Assembly: GCF_004349105.1 (NCBI RefSeq)
Contig: NZ_SMLB01000019.1
Span: 1-64,000 of the forward strand
Length of the DNA stretch: 64,000 bases
Reading direction: 5' to 3'
Origin: Jiangella aurantiaca
GTDB taxonomy: Bacteria > Actinomycetota > Actinomycetes > Jiangellales > Jiangellaceae
The notes beneath the pieces are model-generated. The model saw only the letters and a program-made list of their open reading frames with translations, searched no databases and was not told the origin of the DNA. Shown here piece by piece: positions 25,612 through 32,324 of the stretch. A program made the translations under genes and the position numbers. Within the stretch, counting starts at the first letter, position 1. Every line of letters starts with the position of its first letter.

Positions 25612-26159
25612 AACGGCGCGCGGTCGCCGGCCTCCCAGCGTTCCCGCAGGCCCGGCGTGGTCAGGTCCCAGTCGGGCCGGATCTCGCGGGTCACCTCGCG
25701 CAGGTCGTGCCACAGGTCCACGGTCGAGGGGCGGCCCCAGAACCAATAGCCGTTGTAGACCGAGTGCACGACGAGCCCCGGCTTGAGAACCAGCGTGTGC
25801 GGGATCATCGGGTCGTCTGCGGGGTCGGTGTACTCCTGGATGTCGAGATCGCGCTGCACGGTCCGCTCCGGGTCGGAGAGGAACGGCCACTGCGCGCCCA
25901 CCGCGTCGTGGAACTCCTGGGCTCCACGGGGCGTGTCGGGCGTGATCGTGGCGATCTTGGTGTAGCCCACGACGATCTTCGGGTAGAACGCGGCGAGCTC
26001 GAGGTGCTGCTGGTGCTCCTTGGGGCAGTAGCCGCCACGGGCCAGGGTGAGGATCATCGGGTCCTCACCCTGGATGTCGCTGAGCCGGCGCGGGGTGTTG
26101 GTGTGGTCGGGCAGTTCGTAGTCCGGGAACGTCCCGCCCGGGGCGAGTTCGGGTCGCAC
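25584..26159 (-). CDS. Peroxiredoxin/AhpC-TSA-family protein
   Basis: A 191-residue thioredoxin-fold protein. APGGTFPDYELPDHTN opens the family domain and LTLARGGYCPKEHQQHLE carries the one clear cysteine near the position of the peroxidatic Cys (normally PxxxTxxC), here in the order GGYCPKE. DPERTVQRDLDI and IPHTLVLKPGLVVHSVYNGYWFWGRPS resemble the strands of thiol-specific antioxidant proteins. Peroxide reduction is an inference because the standard PxxxTxxC order is altered. The GTG at 26159 has GGAG 7 bases upstream. Confidence 0.75.
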   Translation of the reverse strand: MRPELAPGGTFPDYELPDHTNTPRRLSDIQGEDPMILTLARGGYCPKEHQQHLELAAFYPKIVVGYTKIATITPDTPRGAQEFHDAVGAQWPFLSDPERTVQRDLDIQEYTDPADDPMIPHTLVLKPGLVVHSVYNGYWFWGRPSTVDLWHDLREVTREIRPDWDLTTPGLRERWEAGDRAPFYGWNKRAS

Positions 26160-26220
26160 GACTGGTCTCCTTCGGTTGACGAGCCCGGCCGGGCTCTCGG
26201 TGACGTGGACGACCGGCCTG

Positions 26221-27081
26221 CTAGCGGACACTCGCCATCGCGGCCCGCTCGATCACCCTGGTCACGGTCTTGGGGTCCGACATCAGGCCGACGTGCCCCT
26301 CGTTGTACTCGAGGATGGTGGAGCCGGCTCGTTCGGCCATGGCCCGCTGGACGTCGCCCGGGATGATCGTGTCCTTGGTGCCGACGAGGTACCACGACGG
26401 GATCGTCCGCCACGCAGGCGACCCGGACGGCTCGTTGAGCGCCCCGACGGTGGCCGGCCGCTGGGTGGCCGCCACGAGCGCCTTGTCATCGGCCTTCAGC
26501 CCGGTGGCGAACGAGTCGAACACGGTCGACCTCTTGAGGTACAGGTCGGTGTCCGCGGTGGGTGGGAGGGTGGCGGGAACGAAGTCGAAGATGGTCGTCG
26601 GGTCGGGCACCGAGAGCGCGGAGTCCGGCCCCGCGAGTTGTGTCGCGGACTCGCCGGCGTCGGGCGCGAAGGCGTTGACGTAGACCAGCGCCTCGACGTT
26701 CGGGAGCCCGGTGGCCGCGTTGGTGATCACCGCCCCGCCGTAGGAGTGGCCGACGAGGACGACCGGTCCTGGAATCGTCTCGAGGAACGTCCGCACGTAC
26801 GCGGCGTCACCCGAGAGCGATCGGAGCGGATCGGCGACCGCCGCGACGGTGTACCCGTCGTCCTGGAGCCGCTCGATCACTCCGTTCCAGCTGGAGGCGT
26901 CGGCCCAGGCTCCGTGCACGAGCACGACGGTGGGTTTCGGGGTCCCCGGCCGGCCCTCCTGGGCGACGACGCTCTGCGCCGAATGGGGGCTCACCAGGAC
27001 GAGGGCGGCTGCGGCGAGGAGCATCGCCGCCGCGCGGGGTCGTCTTCTGGCTTGGACGGATGCGTTACGGGCGCTGGTCAT
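26221..27081 (-). CDS. Secreted alpha/beta hydrolase
   Basis: A 286-residue protein with an N-terminal signal peptide (RRRPRAAAMLLAAAALVLV, cleavage around the QSVVAQ segment) and an alpha/beta-hydrolase fold: VVLVHGAWADASSW (oxyanion loop), nucleophile elbow VVLVGHSYGGAVI, and GHVGLMSDP near the C-terminus supplying His. It resembles EstC/salicylate-esterase-type hydrolases of Actinobacteria. Substrate unknown. It precedes the peroxiredoxin gene by about 60 bp on the same strand, so the two may be co-transcribed. Confidence 0.88.
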   Translation of the reverse strand: MTSARNASVQARRRPRAAAMLLAAAALVLVSPHSAQSVVAQEGRPGTPKPTVVLVHGAWADASSWNGVIERLQDDGYTVAAVADPLRSLSGDAAYVRTFLETIPGPVVLVGHSYGGAVITNAATGLPNVEALVYVNAFAPDAGESATQLAGPDSALSVPDPTTIFDFVPATLPPTADTDLYLKRSTVFDSFATGLKADDKALVAATQRPATVGALNEPSGSPAWRTIPSWYLVGTKDTIIPGDVQRAMAERAGSTILEYNEGHVGLMSDPKTVTRVIERAAMASVR

Positions 27082-27429
27082 TGCTCTGTCCTGTCTGTGC
27101 GATGGACGACTCGCTAGATCAGACCGGACACCGGCTGCCGACGTGACACTCGCCGGCTCGGGACGGACGGGGTGAGCGTCGACTCGCGGTTTCGCCCGGC
27201 GGACGGTCGTCGGGATGCGTGGCGTTCGCCGTCCCCCTGCTGATCATGGTTCTCGCGTCACTTCACCAGGCGTCGTTCCGCTCCACCAGGCATGCATGGG
27301 TGGTCCGTTCACCGTCGCCCGCGGCCGGGTGGTCGAGATCGAGACCGTCATGGATCCCGACCGGATCCGCGAGTTCGACATCCAGTTACTCGACGCCTGA
27401 CCGGAGCACGCCGTGAGACGCTGGAGCGC
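27082..27429. other. Intergenic region with gene remnant
   Basis: About 350 bases upstream of the RelA-like operon. It holds a short coding remnant (27296-27400) and a CTGCTGATCATGG phrase (27236-27248) like that of the hairpin at 13837. The operon promoter must lie here but was not identified. Confidence 0.5.
27296..27400 (+). pseudogene. C-terminal remnant of an ECF41-type sigma factor or SnoaL-like protein
   Basis: The frame reads MGGPFTVARGRVVEIE, then DPDRIREFDIQLLDA and a stop. This matches the usual end of the SnoaL-like domain in ECF41/SigJ-type sigma factors (FTVxxGRVxxIDxxxDPxRLxxLDLxxLDA). Nothing upstream supplies the rest of such a protein and no ribosome-binding site is convincing. 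It looks like a decayed gene end left by deletion. Confidence 0.5.
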
Positions 27430-28713
27430 ATGCCGGGCGGCGAGGGCGACAGCCAGCGACCCATCGCGGACGGCGTCGACGGGCTGCGGGAGTTGCACGA
27501 CCGCGAGCTGCCGGCGGCCGTCGGCGAGGTCGCCGAGCACGTCCGCGACGAGCTTGCCGAGGTGCGGCGCCTGGCCGAACGGGCCCGCCGGCACGTCGAC
27601 CCGCGCGTGCTGACGGCCCTGGCCGACGCGGCCCGGCGGATGCCGGACGGCGTCCACGCGTTCGGCGCGGACGTGTCCGCCGTGCTCTCGTCGGTCACCG
27701 GCGAGCTTGACGCGCTGCGACGACCCGACACCGGAGCGTCGACGACTGCCGTGCCTCGGCTGGTCGACGCCGACGCGGCCGTGACCTCCGCCCTGGCGGG
27801 TCCGCACGCCGACGTCGCGGCCCTGGTGGCGCGGCTGCTGGCCGACGTCGCGCATCCGCTGGACCTGACCCGCGCGCTGCGCGACCCGGACCTTCGCGCC
27901 GGCACGCTGGCGATCCTCGCGGAGCTGGCCGACGGCCGCGCGCTGGCCGGCCGGAGCCTGGACGAGTACCTCGCCGCGCGTCCCGGTCGCGGCCCGTTGT
28001 TCGCGCCGGTGCCCGGCGAGGCGCTGACCACGGCCGACGGCCGGTCCCGCAAGGAGCTGTTCGTCGCCGCGGCCGTCCGGCTCGATCCCGGCCGGGCCGT
28101 CGGCGCCGATCCCACCCCGGAGCAGCGGGCCCTCCTCGACGACTACGTCCGGCGGCTGGTCGAGCAGGTCGAGCCGCACGTGCGGGTCGAGTTGGGCGAG
28201 CTGGCCGCCGCCTATCCGGGCACCACCGTGAGCACGCGCGTCAAGGACCCGAACGGCCTGGTCGACAAGGTCCGGCGGATGTCGGCCGGCGGCACGAACC
28301 GTCCGGCCCGCGAGGGCTACCGGGTCGGCGACGTCCTCGACGCCGTGGGCACGCGGATCACCGTCGCCGGCACCGCCGAGCTGGCCGCGCTCACCGCCAC
28401 CGTGGTGGAGCGCTACGGCGTCGGCGACGGCGGCCGGGTGCTGGACTGGGAGAACCGGTACACCGACCCGAAGCCGCACAATCCGGCCTACCGGGTGGTG
28501 CCGTTCATCCTCGGTGTGCGCGTCGGCGGACTCCCGTACCCGTTCGAACTACAGTTGACCACGCGACGGGCCTCGGTCGCCGCGGACCTCGAGCACAACA
28601 CCGTCTACAAGCCGTACGTGCCCGTCAGCGACCCGGAGCGCGACCGCGTTCGCCGCATGCAGGCCGAGGCGGCCGCACTCGATCAGGACGACACCAGGAG
28701 CGACGCGCGGTGA
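27430..28713 (+). CDS. RelA/SpoT-domain nucleotidyltransferase-like protein
   Basis: A 427-residue protein. The C-terminal part (about 260-400) fits the RelA_SpoT synthetase fold: STRVKDPNGLVDKVRRM, YRVGDVLDAVGTRITV (Asp), YTDPKPHNPAYRV, FELQLTTRR (Glu and Gln of EIQ) and ADLEHNTVYK, comparable with AEIEHdxxYK of small alarmone synthetases. The GYRSLH-type G-loop is altered to AYRVVP, keeping Tyr. The first 250 residues are helical, Ala/Asp/Arg-rich and unrecognised; ordinary SAS proteins are about 200-250 residues. GGAG precedes the ATG at 27430. It overlaps the next gene by 4 bp. It may make an alarmone or pyrophosphorylate another acceptor; neither is shown. Confidence 0.8.
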   Translation: MPGGEGDSQRPIADGVDGLRELHDRELPAAVGEVAEHVRDELAEVRRLAERARRHVDPRVLTALADAARRMPDGVHAFGADVSAVLSSVTGELDALRRPDTGASTTAVPRLVDADAAVTSALAGPHADVAALVARLLADVAHPLDLTRALRDPDLRAGTLAILAELADGRALAGRSLDEYLAARPGRGPLFAPVPGEALTTADGRSRKELFVAAAVRLDPGRAVGADPTPEQRALLDDYVRRLVEQVEPHVRVELGELAAAYPGTTVSTRVKDPNGLVDKVRRMSAGGTNRPAREGYRVGDVLDAVGTRITVAGTAELAALTATVVERYGVGDGGRVLDWENRYTDPKPHNPAYRVVPFILGVRVGGLPYPFELQLTTRRASVAADLEHNTVYKPYVPVSDPERDRVRRMQAEAAALDQDDTRSDAR

Positions 28714-28973
28714 CCGACACGAACCATGCGTGGGTGTGGATCGGGCATGTGACGACCGGCGACGGCGAGACCGCCGCGGCCTTCGTCATCGACGAGCGCC
28801 AGTACCCCGACGCCGACGCCGCCCAGGCGGCCCTCAACGCGGCCGCCGCGGAGCTGCGCCGGCGCCGCATCCCGCACGAGCTGGAACACGTGCGGGTCCG
28901 CATCGACGCGCCGGCGGAGCCGCTGCCCACCTGGGCCGAGTACCGTGCCACACTGCCCGACGGCGACGCGTGA
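28710..28973 (+). CDS. Small protein between RelA-like and HD-hydrolase genes
   Basis: An 87-residue protein, GTG start overlapping the stop of the RelA-like gene and stop overlapping the GTG of the HD gene (4 bp each). Predicted pattern: beta strands (HAWVWIGHVTT, AAAFVIDERQ), a helix (DAAQAALNAAAAELRRRR), another strand (ELEHVRVRID) and an acidic tail. No family is recognised. The coupling implies fixed stoichiometry with its neighbours, so a role as a second antitoxin, adaptor or allosteric subunit is possible inference. Confidence 0.75.
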   Translation: MTDTNHAWVWIGHVTTGDGETAAAFVIDERQYPDADAAQAALNAAAAELRRRRIPHELEHVRVRIDAPAEPLPTWAEYRATLPDGDA

Positions 28974-29575
28974 AGACCTTCGGTACCTGGCTGACCTGGG
29001 ACGACGCCCGGGCCGCACTGACGGGGCGGCTGCCCGCCACGGACCTCGACCTGCTGGCCGCCGCCTACGCGTTCGCCGCCGAACGGCACGCCGGGCAGAC
29101 GCGGCCGGCCGGCGAGCCGTACACCCGGCACCTGCTGGAGGCGGCCGAGATCCTCGCCACCGAGCTCGCCGTCACCGACGCCGAGCTGCTCGCCGCCGCT
29201 CTGCTGCACGACGTCGTCGAGGACACTCCGACCACGTCCGCTGAGGTCGCGCAGCGCTTCGGGCCGCGAGTCGCCGCGCTCGTCGACGGCGTCACCAAGC
29301 CGCCGCCGGGGCCGGGCGAGGACCCCGCCGCCGTCAGACGGCGTTATCTCATCGGCCTGCGCGATCTGCCCGCCGACGGGCTGCGCCTCAAGCTGGCCGA
29401 CCGGTACAGCAACGTGCAGCGCCTCCACACCCACCCGCGGCCGGAGAAGCAGCGCAGCTACTACGCAGAGACCTGCCGCGACCTCGTCCCGCTGGCCGCT
29501 GTCGACCCGCGCCTGGCCGCCCTCTTCGCCGACTGGGAGCGCGCCTACGCCTACCTCGCCGACACCCCGGCCTGA
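28970..29575 (+). CDS. HD-domain (p)ppGpp hydrolase-like protein (small alarmone hydrolase)
   Basis: A 201-residue protein close to the hydrolase half of RelA/SpoT homologues. HAGQTRPAGEPYTRH (about 40-54), LLHDVVEDT (His80, Asp81, Glu84, Asp85), FGPRVAALVDGVTK and KLADRYSN (Asp144) together supply the metal-binding and catalytic set expected of an active Mn-dependent alarmone 3'-pyrophosphohydrolase. It lacks the synthetase, TGS and ACT domains, as in MESH1/SAH proteins. GTG start overlaps the 87-residue gene. It likely removes a product of the RelA-like protein encoded two genes upstream; that pairing is inference from gene order. Confidence 0.88.
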   Translation: MKTFGTWLTWDDARAALTGRLPATDLDLLAAAYAFAAERHAGQTRPAGEPYTRHLLEAAEILATELAVTDAELLAAALLHDVVEDTPTTSAEVAQRFGPRVAALVDGVTKPPPGPGEDPAAVRRRYLIGLRDLPADGLRLKLADRYSNVQRLHTHPRPEKQRSYYAETCRDLVPLAAVDPRLAALFADWERAYAYLADTPA

Positions 29576-29774
29576 GGTCTCCTGGGGTTTGACGCGGTCG
29601 GTGACGGTGCGCCAGGCTATGAACCTGGCGTGGCTCCCGCCTCACCTTCGCCGACCGGCCCCAGCCTGGTCCTGCTCAGAAGGCAAAGGGACTTCCTGTC
29701 TCGAGCCGCTCGTCCTGGTCACCTGCCTCGGGCGAGATCGCTGGGGGATCGCGCGCGAGTGCTTGGGAGGCCGG

Positions 29775-30734
29775 ATGACAGCGCACAGGAACCTCAAACG
29801 CCGGGTACGTGCTCGCGCCGCCAAGACGGGCGAGTCTTACGTGGCTGCTCTCCGGCACTTCCGTCCGACTCCGACAGGAGATGACATGCCGGACCACACT
29901 CACACCACCCTGCGGATCGCCGTCGCTCAGTCGACGGTGCGCGACGATCCCACCGACGCCGACGGCTTGCGCGGCAGCGCGGCGGAGGTCCGCCGGTTGA
30001 TGAAGGAGGCGGCCGAGGCCGGGGCCCGACTGGTGCATTTCACCGAGGGCGCGATCTGCTTCCCGAGCAAGTTCGTGTTGTCCGAGCTCGGGCCGGACCA
30101 GGTCGGGCCGTCCGACTGGAGCCGGGCCGCCTGGGCGGTGCTGGACGAGGAGCTCGACCGGATCGCCGCGCTGTCGGGCGAGCTCGGGATCTGGACGGTG
30201 ATCGCCTCGGTGCACCGGCGGCCCGCTCCGGCACGTCCGCACAACAGCCTGTACGTCCTCTCCGACGAGGGAAGGGCCGCGGCGCGGTACGACGAGCGCA
30301 CGTTGTCCAACACGAAGATCAGCTACATGTACTCCCCTGGTTCGAGGCCGGTGACATTCGCCGTCGACGGGTACCGGTTCGGCCTCGCTCTGGGGATGGA
30401 CGCGCATTTCCCCGAGGTGTTCACGGAGTACGAACGGCTCGACGTCGACGGCGTGCTGATGTCGTACGAGACGGGCGGACTTCCCGGCCGGGAGACGGTG
30501 GCGACAGAGGTCCGCGGGTACGCCGCGGCGAACAGCTACTGGATCAGCCTGGCCGTGCCGGCCGACCCGTCCGGTCCGCACGCGGGGGTGATCGGTCCGC
30601 GTGGCGCCTGGGCCGCCGAGTGCCCGCCGGACGGCCAGCCGGCGGTCGCCGTCGCCGACCTGCACCGTGAGGACACGCTCGGCCCGCTCGCCCGCGACTG
30701 GCGCCGCCGGACGCGGAGCCGCATCGGCGTCTAG
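29775..30734 (+). CDS. Nitrilase-fold (carbon-nitrogen hydrolase) protein lacking the usual Cys
   Basis: A 319-residue protein. Residues about 5-30 carry NLKRRVRARAAKTGESY, a basic ribbon/helix-like segment seen ahead of several actinobacterial enzymes. From about residue 45 the nitrilase fold begins: LRIAVAQSTV, then Glu in HFTEGAICFPSK, a Lys in LSNTKISYMY, and GLALGMDAHFPEVF where nitrilases normally have ICYDxRFPE. The catalytic cysteine position appears to be Gly, so amidase or nitrilase chemistry is doubtful. The ATG at 29775 has GGGAGG upstream. Function unknown. Confidence 0.82.
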   Translation: MTAHRNLKRRVRARAAKTGESYVAALRHFRPTPTGDDMPDHTHTTLRIAVAQSTVRDDPTDADGLRGSAAEVRRLMKEAAEAGARLVHFTEGAICFPSKFVLSELGPDQVGPSDWSRAAWAVLDEELDRIAALSGELGIWTVIASVHRRPAPARPHNSLYVLSDEGRAAARYDERTLSNTKISYMYSPGSRPVTFAVDGYRFGLALGMDAHFPEVFTEYERLDVDGVLMSYETGGLPGRETVATEVRGYAAANSYWISLAVPADPSGPHAGVIGPRGAWAAECPPDGQPAVAVADLHREDTLGPLARDWRRRTRSRIGV

Positions 30735-30752
30735 CGGCAGCCGAGGCATGCG

Positions 30753-31283
30753 TCACCGCGACGCCGTCAGGCGGACGGCGTCCGCGGTGACGACCGTGCC
30801 GAAGCGAGGAAGGTTCAGCCCGACGGCGGCGTCGTGCTCGGGTGCGGTGAGTGCGGTCATGGCCTCGGCCACGAAGACGAGGTCGTAGCCGAGGTCGGAC
30901 GCGGCCCGGGCGGTGGACTCGACGCCGAGGTTGGTGGCGATGCCGCCGAAGACGAGCGTGCTCACACCCCGCGCCTGCAGCTGTTCGTGCAGTTCGGTGC
31001 CGTAGAAGCCGCCGATCGTCCGCTTGACCACGACGATGTCGCCGTCGGACACCAGGCCGGCGACCAGGTCGCTGCCGGGCGGCTGCTCGGCGACGCCGGG
31101 CCGCTCGACCCGGATGAGGACGACGGCCGCACCGGCGGCACGGAACCCGGCGGCCAGCTCGCGCGCCGTCGCGACGACGTCCGTGCCGCTGCGTGGCGCG
31201 AGCGGCTGCCCCACGATGCGGTCCATGAGGTCGACGAGGACGAGTGCGGTGGCCGACGGGTCCAGCTCCAGCTGATCGGGCAT
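30753..31283 (-). CDS. Isochorismatase-like (cysteine hydrolase fold) protein lacking the nucleophile
   Basis: A 176-residue protein with the isochorismatase fold: TALVLVDLMDRIVG (Asp of the triad), VVKRTIGGFYGTELHEQL (Lys), and LVFGGIATNLGVESTARAA, where TNxCVxST would place the catalytic cysteine; here it is Gly. The fold is intact, so it may bind a ligand or act without the thiol. The start at 31283 (ATG) is preferred over a TTG at 31292. It is convergent with the nitrilase-fold gene. Confidence 0.83.
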   Translation of the reverse strand: MPDQLELDPSATALVLVDLMDRIVGQPLAPRSGTDVVATARELAAGFRAAGAAVVLIRVERPGVAEQPPGSDLVAGLVSDGDIVVVKRTIGGFYGTELHEQLQARGVSTLVFGGIATNLGVESTARAASDLGYDLVFVAEAMTALTAPEHDAAVGLNLPRFGTVVTADAVRLTASR

Positions 31284-31411
31284 GTCGGCCAACCTATCGC
31301 CCGGCCTGCGCCGTGCTGCTCGGGCCCGCAGCTGGGCAAGATCGACACAATGATCGCGACGCGCAGTCCGGCGACCTGTACGACAACATGGACGCTCTTC
31401 TTTGAACAGGC

Positions 31412-31494
31412 AAATACCTTTGGGTGGACTTGACGGACATGGGCTTGTCAGGGAAGGCTAGGCGACCGGTCGCGACGGAAATAGAGAGGTATTT
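31412..31494 (+). promoter_or_regulatory. Inverted repeat that could mask the ribosome-binding site
   Basis: AAATACCT (31412-31419) and AGGTATTT (31487-31494) are complementary, and the second arm contains the AGAGG/AGG ribosome-binding region of the gene starting at 31499. Pairing would hide the start region. Arms are short and 67 nt apart, so this is tentative. Confidence 0.35.
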
Positions 31495-31498
31495 ACTC

Positions 31499-32122
31499 AT
31501 GCAAGCAATTCATAGGGCTGCGATGGCCGCGCCACTGGCTGTCGTTGCACTCGCCATCGCAACGCCTGCATTTGCAGTCGACGACGACGCACTCACCTCG
31601 TTGAATACTGACGTGAAGGCGCAGCTGGAGGCAGACCTCGAGGCGGCGATCGAGGCCCGCATCGAGGCCGACGTCGACGTGGACATCGAGGCTGACGTGC
31701 ACGTCTCCCTCGCCGGCACCGTCGCTGTCGACGTTCACCTCGACGGCGAGGTCCAAGCCGATGTCGACGCCGAGGTCGAGAGCGCCATCGAGGCAGACCT
31801 CGAGGCCGCGATCGAGGCCGAACTCCAGGCTGCGGTCGCGGCCGGCATCGAGGGCGTCGTCGGCACCGGCGTGGAGCCTGAGGTCGATGTCGACGTCGAT
31901 GTCAGGCTCGAGGCAGGGGCCGATGCCGAGATCGCGGTCGTTGCCGAACTCGCTGCCGGCGCGCAGGCGGATGCCGAAGTCGCCGATGCCGAGGCCGGCG
32001 CCGATGCGGACGCCGGGGTCGCGGCCGAAGCGGAGGCCGGCGCCAGCGCTGACGCTGGCGCTGCTGCCGAAGCCGAGGCCCAGGCCGGTGTCGTGGTCGG
32101 CAAGGTCCTGCGTCAGCTTTGA
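31499..32122 (+). CDS. Exported acidic low-complexity protein
   Basis: A 207-residue protein with a Sec signal peptide (residues 1-26, MQAIHRAAMAAPL to TPAFAVDDD). The mature part is almost wholly Ala, Glu, Asp, Val, Ile and Gly. It falls into helical-looking Ala/Glu runs (DLEAAIEAELQAAVAAG), alternating Val/Asp runs (EADVDVDIEADVHV, VDVDVDVRLEAG) and a terminal Ala/Glu/Asp/Gly-rich tail. Imperfect repeats of about 8-14 residues recur. There are no cysteines or aromatics and very few basic residues. A Ca2+-binding or envelope-coating role is possible inference. No family is recognised. Confidence 0.75.
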   Translation: MQAIHRAAMAAPLAVVALAIATPAFAVDDDALTSLNTDVKAQLEADLEAAIEARIEADVDVDIEADVHVSLAGTVAVDVHLDGEVQADVDAEVESAIEADLEAAIEAELQAAVAAGIEGVVGTGVEPEVDVDVDVRLEAGADAEIAVVAELAAGAQADAEVADAEAGADADAGVAAEAEAGASADAGAAAEAEAQAGVVVGKVLRQL

Positions 32123-32162
32123 GCGCCCGGGTCGTTCGCGCTGCGTGGTGACTCCCCGCACA

Positions 32163-32209
32163 GTCGTGGCGCTGTTCGTCACCGTTCAGCGGACGAACAG
32201 CGCCACGAC
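32163..32209. terminator. Terminator hairpin
   Basis: A perfect 18-bp stem (32163-32180 against 32192-32209) with an 11-nt loop lies 40 bp after the acidic-protein stop and before the convergent ABC permease stop. It probably ends both transcripts; no strong T-run follows. Confidence 0.8.
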
Positions 32210-32324
32210 AATGCGATTTCTGAAGCCGAACGAGAATCCGGACGGTCCTGGAGTTCAGCGAGAACTCGCGGGGTGAATTGATCCTCGGACTATTTCCGAT
32301 CGAAAACCGCTCAGGGCGCCGTGC

